Assembly (NCBI GenBank): GCA_013398275.1
Contig: VZSE01014412.1
Coordinates: 78,502-142,501 of the forward strand
Direction: 5' to 3'
Length of the DNA: 64,000 nt
Source: Promerops cafer
Lineage: Eukaryota > Chordata > Aves > Passeriformes > Nectariniidae
Shown: positions 12,001-21,226 of the stretch, piece by piece
How the letters are laid out: the number at the start of each line of letters is the position of its first letter
Numbering within the stretch: position 1 is the first letter of the stretch
The notes under the pieces: model-generated
Told to the model about the DNA's origin: nothing
Seen by the model: the letters and a program-made list of their open reading frames with translations, nothing else
The model's database searches: none
Program-made: the position numbers and the translations under genes

Positions 12001-15000
12001 TAAAAACGCAACTCTAAACCAGATCATATTTCAAATGCCTTATCAGCACAGTGGTTTTGAAGAAGGAACATAAATACCAAACAAGGTACTTGAAAAATAC
12101 CTGGCCCGCTGTCCTTCAGAGTCACCAGTGGTGTAAAATGCATGTTGTCATAGCCGAGCACAATTGGGTATCTGTAGCATTCTTCAGCTGGCCACAGGAG
12201 AGGCAAGTAAACACCACCAACATTCAGAGGAGCAAAACTGGAGCCTGATTCTAAACTTCTAACCACTTTATCTGCATAAAGAAGAAAAAGAAAACACAAA
12301 TAAGTGTGTGCTACAGGCAAGAGAAAACATATGCTGAGGGTTTCAGAATAATTGCTGAAAACACTGTGTTCTTAAATGCATCTACCTGAAAACAACAGTT
12401 GTTGACTAAGACTACTAACACAGCACAAGAGTAACACAGTGGGATGACTGGCCAGGCAACTCACCTGCAAGGACAATGACTGGCCTTCTGAGGATGTTAG
12501 CAAGGATGAAGATGTGGATTTCTTCCAGTGCATTATAGGGAAGCCTGTTTCGAGCCCCAGATATTTCTGGGGAGGTCATTTCAATGAGGTATTCCCACTC
12601 CTCCTCCCAGTTCTGAGGAAAGAAACAGCTGTCACCAATGGTTCAAAGACATGGAGGTCAAGAACCAGCTGCAGCACAGCAGTGCTCCAATAATCACATT
12701 TTCCCATTTCCTCCAAAGGAAGACTATTTCTGCTCTCTATTAATGACAGAATCCGTGAAGCCACAAAGCAAACAGAACCAGCAAGGCAACGCTGGCGAGC
12801 ACTCAGAAAACAGCACCATTCCCTCAGGCCGCCTTACCCGGGTGTCATAATGGAGTCCTGTTTCTACAAACTCCTGGGATTTAACAGCCTCCCGCTGCCA
12901 GCGGAGCTTGAAGTTCCTTGTGTCAATCTCCCTGAGAGCACTAAACAATGTTTTTCTTAAGACAAGGTCAATATCTTCAATACCCCACATGTACTGCGAT
13001 GCAGCATGCATAAGGCAATTTCCATCACCTGGAAAAAAAAAGAAAGAGTGCATTATTTTCAAATGGCTACTTAAATAAAATGCCACAAGCCTGTGGGACA
13101 TAGAATTACACTGCACATAGGCATACTCCCTGTGCACTTCTCTCTAAGCCTCAGACAGAAGGGTTGTAAAGAAGGAGACCAGAGTTATGGTCTCTGTTCA
13201 GAGATAGAAAGAAAAAACTTCCCTCCCTACTGGTTTTGTCTCTTTACCAGTCCAAGTTAAGCTGTCATCCAGCAATGCCCCTTACCTATCTTACTTAACT
13301 TTGACTGATATCACAAACTAAATTTTGGGGTCAACTACAAATGTCAAACACAGCTGAAATAGCTTTTTCAGCTTTGACAACAAAGTCATCTTAAAATTAC
13401 AAAAAAGATGTAAATCTCCCTCATTGGTGTTTATACAAATATACACCCAATGGCATGAGGTTCAGATAATGGAAACCATTAAGAAAATATTATAGTAACA
13501 CCAAGCCTCACATCCCCTGATGAGCACTGCTTGGCACTTGGCTGTGCTTGATGGAGGAATTGTAATAAAAAAAGAGACAGAGAGGGAATGGCAAGTGATT
13601 TATGTAAAGCAATCATAGGAGCACCTCTGGTCTTCCTCTCAGACATGATAGTGTGTTGGGTTGTTACATATATTATTTAGAGGGCTGTTTTTTAAAACAC
13701 AAAATTGAAACTAAGTCAATGAAAAACGGTGATTTGATTTTCATTTACATAATATCCTTGCATTGAAAAATTCCTCTTTACAGGTAGGAAGGATTGTGAT
13801 ATTCTGCAGTTTCAGTGGGGAAACTGAGACTCAGAGGAGGTAACTAACTTAATTAAAAGGTGTGACAAAAAGTACATCTATGTCTGGGTTTCAAATTCTG
13901 TCTCTAGCCATCGTCTTCAAAAGGGGATGTCTCCCCTGAAAGGGAGACATCAAGAATCATTACTGTCATGTCCTCAGATGCAGAACTAGGTCTGATGTCT
14001 ACCACAGTGGTAAACAGATTCACCCAATGCTAAGAAACCACAGCAATTTTCTTGGAATAGAAGACATCGACTCATCTAGTAAAGCTACTAGATTTTTCTC
14101 ATGTGAAAAAAAACCCCAAACAAACCTGCCCAAAGAACTCCCACAAAAGAATTAAACTCAGTTTGCCACATACATTATGAGTTCAATTACACCATTTGTG
14201 AACACTTTTGCTACTTATTCTGTGAAATTGCAGAGAAAAGCCTACAACAGACTCCAGTCCTGAATAAGATATGATTTGAAATCTACTCAATGCTTCATAA
14301 ATTGTTATGGGATTGCTACCTATCAGGTTCCTGCAACTGCCTTCTGTTTTCTGAATGCTGTCTTGCACAGCTTGCTTCAATTCTGCAGGCTGCTTACTTG
14401 AGATCAAAAATCAGGGAACAACCAAGAAGACAGAAAAACTGACTGGGTTTCCTTCTGACCAAGAAAGATGACATATTAATCCCATTAAAATTTTCCCTTT
14501 GCAAAATCTAGAGCAAAGATAAGATTACATTTTTTCTCTCTCTGAGACCTCACTTTCGGTTCTTTATTTAGAAGCACTGCCCAAAATTCCTTACACAGCA
14601 CTTGGAATTCCCCCACACTGTTTGACTAGCAATTGAGCAACAGTTGTACTTTTTGTTCTGCGGGTGCAGCGTGGCCTCCCTTGGACTTTCCCAGGGGGTG
14701 TGGCTGGGCGAGCTGGAATGAATGCCAATTCATTATACAAGTGAAATCTCTACAGCCAAGAGATGCTGGAATTTTTAAATTAAAAAAAAAAAAGAAAAAA
14801 CCCTAACAGTTTCGATTTTTGTACCTCCTACTGCTTTCCTTCTATCATCCATTCAGATGTCTGCAAAGAAATATGTGGTGATTCAAAATGGATTTTTTAA
14901 TTAAGAAAACCCCACCACTCCACAGATTCACAAACATATTAGGTAAAATATACATCAAAAGATCCCGTAGGAGACACTTTCTCTGTATTCAACAACTACA

Positions 15001-17507
15001 GTCTTAATCAGAAAAAACCCCAGAATTTTCAGAAGAAAGTCCACTGTTGACTGAGAGAACTAACATATTCCTCCCACATCTATGGGTTAAGCAGCTAAAT
15101 GATTAAAAAACACTTTTCATGCCACATGGAAGAAAAAAAAAAGTTGTTTTCTGGGATAATACAGGGCTTCTCCAGGCTTCTGCATTTCTTTCAGAGATCC
15201 TCTCCTACAGTCCAGTCTACCTTCTTTCTCCTGCAAAGGTCCTTCTATGCAACTACTTTGCATAACCCACAGGTTTCCAAAGCCACTCCTACTCATGCAC
15301 TTAATGACCCTGAAGCACTGAACTGAAGCCAAGCTCTTTGCTCAGTGTATGGGAAGACCACAAACCTTGCTTTGTCTTCCCTGAACATGCCCCAATATTC
15401 CAGCATCTCGTATACTGGTACGCCTGCTCATGGGTGGGATCCAAGTCCACACTACTCCCACGTGTAACACTGGCCAATGGTCATGAGACAAAGAAGGAGG
15501 TCAGTGCTGCTGAACGTAATGTGGTCACCAACAAGGGTCTGTGCAGGTAGTGTTAAGCCCTGCAGGATTTGTATTGACTGGAGATGGAGGATTCTAAAAC
15601 TGTTACGCTTTGCCCTGGGCAAAAATTGTGCACATTGTCCATTTTCCTAGAAAATCTGTTTGAGTGAAATTTTTAAGATGCAACACTTGGAGTGATGTTA
15701 CCTTCCCACTACCTGCAAAGCACTGCCTGGCCTAGCTGCAACTCTGGTCCTTCCAAAGCTCAAGATTCCGTGACTTCTGTGCACACCCCTAATTGCAGTC
15801 ATGAGAATTTTACACCAATGCAGAGGCAGCCCAAAAAGCTCACCAGAAGGTCAATGCCTCTACAACAGTTACAGATACGCACATCAGCATCAGGCTTTAG
15901 GTCGGGCAGTGACATCTACTCAGTGGGTCTATTTTTATGGCTTCTGTACAACACAGCTGTGTACAGTCAAATAGAGAAATATGGCAGAACTTGGAGAGGG
16001 AAAAATGTGGACTGGGAAGATAAGGGCAATGAGTATACAAGCAGATATGAAAAGAAGTGAACACAGAACACAACATGGACTTCAACAATGCTGCAAGTCC
16101 ACCACACCCAGTGTTTCTGCAACTGCTGTGATCTGCTCCTTGAGCAAAGAGTATGTACTTTTCATCTTCTTGAAGTCCTCACCGTGCCAGTCTATTCTTC
16201 CTGGTTAGGGGCAACCTGTGCTGTAAGGAATCCTGAGTCCAAGTTTGCAGCTGCGTGACCGTAAGTCATAGCCATTACCGAATCTTTCCTCCACTGAATG
16301 TGAAATGCCTGGTGACTCTTACAGTCATGTGCCAAGGTTTCCTGCTCAAGACTGTGGACAAACATGACCTGTTCAGAAAATCTTGGCACTACTGCTGTGC
16401 CTTTTAATCTGTAGCACTTGATGCAATACGCACACAGCGTAACCCAAAAGCCAAGTCCTGAAACCAGCACTGACTGTTGAAAGCAAAGGGCACTGCAAAA
16501 TTTGTGTTGCACAAAGATGGGTGTCAGTCACGCAGATGGGAGTTACTGGTGGGCCCTGAGGGAAGGCAAAGGGTGGCAAACCCAGGCAGGGAGCTGAGGA
16601 TGAGGGAGCACCCCCAGCGTGGGGTGCTGACCCGAGGGACAGCAGTGTCAGGTTCCCGGGAGGCTCCATGTTCTGAGTGCTATTGCCGTCACTGCTGTTA
16701 AAGCTGGATCAGCAGGCAAGCATTGCCTGCCAGCTACAACAGCAAGGCTTATTGCAAGCATATTAGCTTCTGCTAAATATACATGGGAATGCATCCCTGG
16801 TCACTCAAAGCATCTGAAGGCTCCTCTTGCCTGGCATTACAGGATATTTGGCACTTCCGATAAGGCAGCCGACATGTAGCAGTCAGATTCATGGAAAGGC
16901 AGTGGGTTCCAAATCAAGTTTCCCTGCCTTGTTCTTTACTCTGAAGTGCCACAGGTTACTGATATTATGAAAATATCTGTGAAATTTCCACAATATTCAC
17001 ATACTGTGGTATGGGCAAGGGTCTGCTACAGCCTCAGGACAGTACATCATGCGGAAAGAATTTTAATTTCAAAACTAAGATTAAAAGGCAGCACATTTTT
17101 AAAGCCATGTGCTTCTGTTTCAGTAATGTGAACTCAGATACTATTAATAAAGATGCTACATTTGTATGACCTGTTTTACTGTGATTGCAAAGACCTGCTC
17201 ATAACTTACCATTAGTTTTCAAAGGAACAAGTCTCCTAACTTCCCTGCACCAGTTGAGCTTCCTCTGGCGCTCCAGTGAAGTCTGGGTAGCCTGGTCAGT
17301 CAGGGACTTCTGAAGCGTTTCCCGAAACTGGGGACAAAACTGGCACATTCTGAACATTTCTATGGTGTATCTGTGCATAGTCCTGAAGTGATGAATTATT
17401 CCATTGGGAGGTTTGACTAGATCCTCAGGTGTCCTCTCTCTGATCTTCATAGCCTTCAGCATATTGCTCTGATACAAAGCTTGAGGAAGGATATGTTGTC
17501 CAGCCAT
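5731..17507 (-). CDS. TNFAIP3: TNFAIP3 (A20), ubiquitin-editing NF-kB feedback inhibitor; spliced CDS, 8 coding exons
   Basis: Joining 17210-17507, 12838-13028, 12465-12612, 12101-12271, 11113-11293, 8738-9648, 6680-6897 and 5731-6012 on the minus strand gives 2,400 nt: 799 codons plus TAG. Every junction is GT-AG and all phases agree. The product is A20, a cytosolic enzyme that removes K63-linked ubiquitin from signalling adaptors such as RIPK1 and TRAF6, promotes their turnover and binds linear ubiquitin, so shutting off NF-kB. Visible parts: an OTU domain (about residues 93-264) with catalytic Cys104 in GDGNC, His257 in the NMHF segment and Asp71, matching human C103, H256 and D70; then seven Cx4C/Cx2C-x11-Cx2C A20 zinc fingers starting at C388, C478, C521, C605, C667, C726 and C771. 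The ATG has a strong context (A at -3, G at +4). No frameshift or missing metal ligand was seen. Confidence 0.98.
6013..6679 (-). other. TNFAIP3: TNFAIP3 intron 8 (667 bp)
   Basis: Separates ZnF5 from ZnF6-7. Its first 15 nt are a possible exon 8 extension. No repeat recognised. Confidence 0.88.
6680..6897 (-). CDS. TNFAIP3: TNFAIP3 exon 8: zinc finger 5 (residues 634-706)
   Basis: The acceptor is cattacag. The exon opens with a basic linker (DSVLLRQQRRSQRK), then ZnF5 with ligands C667/C672/C684/C687 around TLGSTMLEGYC, then the conserved AQNQRF and RRTEEQL. The end is set at CTG followed by GTGAGA because EEQL joined to exon 9 RTGQHRDV matches the human EEQL-RSSQRRDV junction. A consensus GTAAGT lies exactly 15 nt further on (exon end 6665) and would insert VRQPE in frame; which donor is used is uncertain. 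Confidence 0.93.
7222..7251. repeat. 15-bp tandem duplication (CCTCCCTCATTTCAG x2)
   Basis: Two perfect adjacent copies in intron 7. Confidence 0.95.
7456..7529 (+). mobile_element. CR1 LINE 3' tail fragment, antisense in intron 7
   Basis: Matches the CR1 3'UTR: CTCTGCCAATGGCAGGGGGG, then GACGATCTTTAAAGGTCCCT and CCAACCCAACC. Only the tail is present, the typical result of 5' truncation. Confidence 0.85.
8174..8587 (+). mobile_element. Solo LTR of avian ERV-L type, antisense in TNFAIP3 intron 7, internally deleted
   Basis: The ends match the common avian LTR that starts with GCTGGTTTTGGCTGGG and ends with GCTGGGGTTAAACCATGACA. Between them GGATTTGTGCTGA, TTGCTGAGCAGGGCTTACAC and CAACCCATGAGCTC follow in order. 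No gag, pol or env sequence is attached. From memory of the family, a central block with the TATA-like element is missing between ACACAGCCTGAA and CACCTGCC. A plus-strand ATTAAA remains at 8455-8460. ATGG flanks both ends and may be the target duplication. The family name is not certain. Confidence 0.8.
8738..9648 (-). CDS. TNFAIP3: TNFAIP3 exon 7: hinge and zinc fingers 1-4 (residues 330-633)
   Basis: This is the large 911-bp exon. The acceptor is gactgtcag and the first residues are LDESNLPKEINL. Ser382 in SQLSLL matches the human IKK-phosphorylated Ser381 region. A20 fingers have ligands C388/C393/C405/C408 (ZnF1), C478/C483/C495/C498 (ZnF2), C521/C524/C536/C539 (ZnF3, with Cx2C at the start) and C605/C610/C622/C625 (ZnF4, the K63-ubiquitin-binding finger linked to E3 activity). 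The ZnF3-ZnF4 spacer is proline-rich. The donor is GTAAGT after CAT-G, phase 1. Confidence 0.97.
9649..11112 (-). other. TNFAIP3: TNFAIP3 intron 6 (1.46 kb)
   Basis: Unique AT-moderate sequence. I see no transposon, RNA gene or extra exon. Confidence 0.9.
11113..11293 (-). CDS. TNFAIP3: TNFAIP3 exon 6: linker after the OTU domain (residues 270-329, K330 split)
   Basis: The exon starts after tttccccacag with EIRAVPLV and continues through GRFEDL, HFLTD, IEIPVQGWDHGTTHLINAA to the split codon AA|G at donor GTGAGT, phase 2. Its 181 bp encode the C-terminal edge of the OTU fold and the start of the hinge to the zinc fingers. The 3' end of intron 5 just upstream holds a microsatellite 26 nt from the acceptor. 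Confidence 0.96.
11320..11393. repeat. Compound microsatellite (AC)n-(TATACG)n-(TATATG)n-(AC)n
   Basis: Alternating purine-pyrimidine tract with self-complementary TATACG/CGTATA units, 26 nt from the exon 6 acceptor on the intron side. Confidence 0.95.
11639..11702. repeat. Short direct repeat, 22 bp copies, 42-bp period
   Basis: GGACCTAGAGAACTGCTGTC occurs at 11639 and again at 11681, identical through the next two bases. It lies in intron 5. Confidence 0.9.
12101..12271 (-). CDS. TNFAIP3: TNFAIP3 exon 5: OTU catalytic-histidine exon (residues 213-269)
   Basis: The acceptor is tttatgcag. The exon encodes RSLESGSSFAPL, then YLPL, then CYRYPIVLGYD and the catalytic His257 (human H256), and ends in the TLKDSGP motif. 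The donor is GTATTT after GGGCCAG, weaker than the others in this gene because it lacks +5 G. Length is 171 bp, phase 1. The OTU catalytic set (Asp71, Cys104, His257) is complete with this exon. Confidence 0.97.
12465..12612 (-). CDS. TNFAIP3: TNFAIP3 exon 4: OTU domain core (residues 164-212)
   Basis: The exon runs from acceptor ttcctcag (NWEEEW) to donor GTGAGT after CTT-GCA-G, phase 1, 148 bp. It encodes the EEIHIF helix and the ILRRPVIVLA strand, typical of A20 and related OTU proteins. Intron 3 (225 bp, 12613-12837) and intron 4 (193 bp, 12272-12464) on either side are short and hold nothing I recognise beyond splice signals. Confidence 0.97.
12838..13028 (-). CDS. TNFAIP3: TNFAIP3 exon 3: OTU catalytic-cysteine exon (residues 100-163)
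   Basis: The acceptor is a long pyrimidine tract ending in ccag. The first codon is completed by the exon 2 base to read GDGNCLMH, which holds the nucleophile Cys104 and the oxyanion-loop residues of the OTU fold. The exon continues through SQYMWG and LVLRK to YDTR and ends at CGG followed by donor GTAAGG, phase 0. Its 191 bp keep the frame with both neighbours. The segment is close to human A20 along its whole length. Confidence 0.97.
13029..17209 (-). other. TNFAIP3: TNFAIP3 intron 2 (4.2 kb)
   Basis: Largest confirmed intron. It holds a MIR-like remnant at 13.78-13.92 kb, A-rich runs near 14.78 kb, a kB-like TGGACTTTCC (14682-14691, one mismatch) and a GC-richer patch at 16.5-16.7 kb. No further exon between KTNG and DGNC is needed or seen. 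Confidence 0.9.
13775..13920 (-). repeat. MIR-like SINE remnant in intron 2
   Basis: The plus strand reads GTGGGGAAACTGAGACTCAG, then GGTAACTAACTT and CTGGGTTTCAAATTCTG, the reverse complement of the MIR core (CTCAGTTTCC ... CCTGGGTTCGAATCC). It is diverged, as expected for an ancient amniote SINE. Confidence 0.6.
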
Positions 17508-17522
17508 GTTTCTAGAAGACAT
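17210..17522 (-). CDS. TNFAIP3: TNFAIP3 exon 2: 15 nt of 5'UTR plus residues 1-99 and the first base of codon 100
   Basis: The acceptor reads ttaatttcag on the minus strand, so the exon begins at 17522. The chosen start is the ATG at 17505-17507 (MAGQHILPQ), which aligns with the human N terminus with one extra residue. The exon carries the helical N-terminal arm of the OTU domain, including Asp71 (human D70). It ends after AAT-G at a consensus donor GTAAGT, phase 1. A second in-frame ATG lies at the very first exon base (17520-17522) and would add MSSRN. The short 5'UTR part, 17508-17522, follows directly from that boundary. Confidence 0.97.
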
Positions 17523-20339
17523 CTGAAATTAAAAAGAATCCTTTTATTGGCATGTTAGTGTCCTTATATCACAGTGCTATCACTTCTGCAGTGACTGAGA
17601 AGGCACTTTCAGGATGGGATTTTGGATGAAATTTTGCCTAAAACAAGTACAGAGTGGATGCAGTCCAACTGAGCCTTTCATAAATAACGATTTTTAAAGC
17701 TCATATTCACTAACTTTTCTGCATTACTCAGATACAGACACTGATCAGCTTATCCTACTCATCTGCTGATATAATTTACTGTGATATTAACGAGGATTTA
17801 TGCATAACTAAGGAAACTGCATCATCATTCAAAAAAAGCATTTAAATCAAAATAAGGATTAAGAGAAGGCAAGATCAACGGAAAGGAAAATTATCCTGGA
17901 AACTTAACTAATTGATAATTGCACAGTGTAATCCCATATGCACTTTCTGAATTTCAGCACATTTCAAGCTCTTGTTTTGAAAACATGCCAAGAAAAAAAG
18001 CAGTTAATGACCATTTCAGATTTCCACAGCCCAAACATTCTGAGCAGTGATGGTCAGTAGAGCACAGAAGGAGCACAAAATTGCAGTCCCATACTTACAG
18101 TGGCCAAATACGGTAGATGAGGAATTTGTCACTCGGGGACAAACTTAAATTACTTTTCTTGAGGCTCTTCGTATTTTGTGAGTGGTAAAGCTATGGCTCA
18201 GAAGTGCTTGTGCTGTGTGTGGGAATGCAGACTGCAGTGCCACTATTACTCAGTGGTAAGTCAACAGAGCTGAAAAAGCATTTCCATTTGGCTCAAAACC
18301 CCCAATATATTTCCACAGTAGGACATGTAATGTTTACTGCCCTGCATCCCGTTCTTCAGTAACTCTGGCCTCATGGGGTACAGCAGGAAAAACAAAAAAA
18401 GAAACCCATAACCTCAAACCTGCTACACTCTATTGAATACTTAATCAGAGGACACTAACTCTGTGGCTAGTTAGAGCCAAACGTAGGGACCACATCCCTC
18501 AAAACCCCTGTGCACTACAGCAAGAACAACAATAACCTGTTTTTACAGGGAGAGGCTTTCCATGCTGTCCACAAACCTTCTTGCTTTGTTTAAAAATGAA
18601 GCAAAACTTGTATCAAGACAAATAAAAGTATGCATGCCTAAAATGCTTAGAGTACAACTAGTCACATTAGGAGAACCCACCATTGCAATTATAAATCTAG
18701 GGACAAGTATCAAGCCATGTATGTGTATCAATCTCTAGACATCAAGTACAGGGAAACAAGAAGTAACTAAAAATTGTTTATGCAACTATCAGTAAGTTTT
18801 CTCGTGGAGATGGGAGTCAGAAGGCACAGAGAGAAGAAGAAGAACTCCAGTCTGATACACTGATCAGGAAGGCATTCCCAGGTCTATGGAGGCAGAAGAC
18901 CCCTCTTGCTCAGAAGGGCTTCAGCACCTCTTTCCCTATAGGGAAACAGTTGCTCTCTCTCCTCTTCACCCAGAACTTCCACAGGCAACTTCTACCTCCA
19001 AATGCTTTTGAAAAGACCCTCTCAGGCTGAGAGGGGACCTCAAACTCCAGGTGCCAAGAGCTGAGCTCTATAACCTCTCTGAGAACCAGTTGATGGAGAG
19101 ATACAGCGGACATCCCGACAAGCCCTAAATAGAGGCAGATGACAGAGGTGATGCTACAAAGCTGTACTTTAGGGAGATGTCATTCACACACCCTAAGTGC
19201 ACTAGGGACCGTGCTCAGAGCTGTCACATCTTGCAACACACAGAAAAGCTTTCCTTTAGGTAATAAAGATGGCATATTCTTATCATTCCCCCACCAGCAC
19301 ACAGCCTTAAAATGAAAATAACACATTTTCTCATCCATTCCCCTCACCAATATAGTTTTACACATGTTATTTATGTAATCCTGTATTTAAATGTATGAAT
19401 GATTCTAAAAAGGAAATATAAACAACCCCTTAACAATCTGTATGATAACTACAGCTCTACTTTGCTCTGAAATGACCAAAATACTGAATTCCTTACTTAT
19501 GTTAGTAGAAACATTGAGTCAATGGGATTTTTTTTACATGAATAAAGACTAATCACATGACTAGGCACTACCGGCATGGACCTTTGAAATGGTTATTTCC
19601 AGCTTTAGGTAACAAAAAGTACTGAGTTTACAGAAGCACTCACTGAAACTACATTATTCGATACTATGTTCTACCGGCATTTTTTCCCCTCCACACGTGG
19701 AAATTACTGCCTGCGCTATTTACAGTCATAAATGTCAACCAAGGCAGAACCCAAGCAACCCTTATTTTCAAAATCAATGTGATGAAACAAACAGAACTCA
19801 ATAGCCGTCTAAGCTGGAGATTTAAAAGTAGAAAACTGAGCTACAGTTATATTAGTTTATAGTCTACTGTGCTTTGCTGTGTGCTATGCTACTTTAACCT
19901 TCTGACAAGTAGTGACTAGGAATTCCCAGAAAGAAACAGCTGTAAACAAAAATTAGAGACAGCATCCTTTCCAAGCGTGTAATGCTGAGGATGCTAGGCT
20001 CGGGAAAGCTGAATATTGTTCTGAGATCTGCTAATGGTTTCATAAAGTTATTTTCATTTCCTGTCCTCTATCTGAAAAACGGCAATTAATAAACTTCTCC
20101 ATAAAGTGCTAAAACTTCTAAAACAAACATGCTTAATGCCTTTTAAGCCCCCCAGATTTTTCTGCCTGGGTCTTTGCTCGGTACCAACTAAAACACAGTA
20201 CTGCTCTGCACCAAATCAGAAGATGAGGAGCGAGGCTCTTTTAAATCCCAGAGGACAGGTTTACACACATTAAGTTTTCCGCGTTCTTAGTTCCCTGACC
20301 TACTGCTCCGCTGGAGGCTGGGCATGCAAGGTGGAAAGG
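17523..20339 (-). other. TNFAIP3: TNFAIP3 intron 1 (gene-proximal part)
   Basis: AT-rich sequence between exon 2 and the CpG island. No coding exon, recognisable transposon or RNA gene was seen. A kB-like AGGAATTCCC (one mismatch) lies near 19918-19927. The 5' donor of the intron is not assigned. Confidence 0.7.
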
Positions 20340-20490
20340 ACACAATACGGCCCGCCAGCTTCCCAGGAGGAGCCCGAAGCTCCAGGGCGGATTTCCCCGC
20401 GGCACTCGCAGCAAGCCCGGCCGCGCCGCGCCCGCTCTGCGAGCCGCAGCACCCGCGGAGCCCCCGCGGGGCCGGGCCGGGCCGGCAGCA

Positions 20491-20587
20491 NNNNNNNNNN
20501 NNNNNNNNNNNNNNNNNNNNNNNNNNNNNNNNNNNNNNNNNNNNNNNNNNNNNNNNNNNNNNNNNNNNNNNNNNNNNNNNNNNNNNN
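20491..20587. other. Assembly gap (97 N) flanked by an A/T homopolymer
   Basis: A run of Ns inside the CpG island, bordered on one side by extremely GC-rich sequence and on the other by 18 A on the plus strand (20588-20605). The gap length is probably nominal. Promoter or exon 1 bases are likely missing here. Confidence 0.99.
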
Positions 20588-20639
20588 AAAAAAAAAAAAA
20601 AAAAAGGGAGATTGAAAACACAACACAAAAAACCCCACC

Positions 20640-20649
20640 GGGGATTTCC
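20640..20649 (+). promoter_or_regulatory. NF-kB site 1 (GGGGATTTCC)
   Basis: Exact match to GGGRNNYYCC, read on the plus strand. It is the gene-proximal member of a pair. Mammalian A20 promoters are known to be induced through two adjacent kB sites. Confidence 0.8.
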
Positions 20650-20663
20650 ACCGGCAGGGCGCA

Positions 20664-20673
20664 GGGACTTTCC
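20664..20673 (+). promoter_or_regulatory. NF-kB site 2 (GGGACTTTCC)
   Basis: Classical kB decamer identical to the immunoglobulin-kappa/HIV-type site. It lies 14 bp from site 1 in the same orientation inside the CpG island. Confidence 0.85.
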
Positions 20674-20703
20674 GGCCTGTGACAACCGCCGCGGCCGCCG
20701 CCG

Positions 20704-20718
20704 CCGCCAGGGGGCGCC
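20704..20718 (+). promoter_or_regulatory. CTCF-like core CCGCCAGGGGGCGCC
   Basis: Matches the CTCF core (CCASYAGRKGGC family) at nearly all positions. It follows directly on a short CCG triplet run (about 20688-20708), so it could in part be a by-product of the GCC repeat. Confidence 0.5.
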
Positions 20719-20753
20719 GCCGCCGGGCAGCCCCGTCGCCTCTCCGCCCGCCG

Positions 20754-20760
20754 TGACTCA
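20754..20760 (+). promoter_or_regulatory. AP-1 site TGACTCA
   Basis: Exact AP-1 heptamer in the CpG island, about 80 bp beyond the kB pair. On the minus strand the same bases form part of CCGCGG|GTGAGTCAC, a good splice donor, so its role is ambiguous. Confidence 0.55.
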
Positions 20761-21180
20761 CCCGCGGGATTTTCGGGAGCCGGGATGTCGTTTCTTCCTT
20801 CCTTATTCCTTTCCCCCCGGGCAGGGGGTTGCCCATCCGCCCCGCAGGCTTCGCTCCGCTCACGGGCCGGCCCGGTGCCGCGTCACTGGGTCCGGAACAG
20901 CTCCGTGTCCTTGCGCAGAGCGGCGCCCCGGCCGTGCCCCGCAGCCTCTGAACGGCGGCTGTGAGAGGCGGCGGCCCCAGGAGCCCTTCCCGTGTCCTCA
21001 TCCACACGGGCACGCGTGGCAGGCGCCTGCCCTCGCACACCGGTCTCGGGCTGCAGGTGCTTGGGTGTAGATGCCCACATCCCTGCCCCAGCATCCCAGC
21101 AGCACATTAAGGGGGCCCATCCTATGGAAAGTATTGCTCTTCCAGACGGTTTTCAGACCCAAGCAAGTTTTTGTGGTTTG

Positions 21181-21226
21181 TTTTTTTTTTTTTTTTTTTN
21201 TTTTTTTTTTTTTTTTTTTTTTTTTT
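21181..21226. repeat. Poly-T tract with one ambiguous base (N at 21200)
   Basis: 46 positions of T, broken only by N, directly outside the CpG island. Homopolymer length here is unreliable. Confidence 0.97.

Larger units (their letters stand above)
11294..12100 (-). other. TNFAIP3: TNFAIP3 intron 5 (807 bp)
   Basis: Contains the microsatellite next to the exon 6 acceptor and a 22-bp direct repeat with 42-bp period (11639-11660 and 11681-11702). Otherwise unique sequence. Confidence 0.9.
20340..21020 (-). promoter_or_regulatory. TNFAIP3: CpG island, probable TNFAIP3 promoter and non-coding exon 1 region
   Basis: The sequence flips from AT-rich to very GC- and CpG-rich over about 680 bp, including the 97-base gap. 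It lies about 3 kb upstream of exon 2 on the minus strand, a spacing close to that in mammals. It is the only strong CpG island in the window and carries two kB sites, a CTCF-like core and an AP-1 site. The transcription start and exon 1 cannot be fixed: exon 1 could lie below the kB pair (in the gap or 20.3-20.49 kb) or above GTGAGT at 20756-20761. Confidence 0.8.

Noticed and set aside
12724..13137. Unspliced extension of exon 3 on both sides
   Set aside because: The extra residues (FFFFP before GDGNC, VRRPEG after DTR) are intron; clear acceptor and donor sites bound the exon.
20241..21094. Long open frames (up to about 264 codons) through the CpG island
   Set aside because: They run through the N gap and poly-A/T, are GC-driven, and have no recognisable domains.
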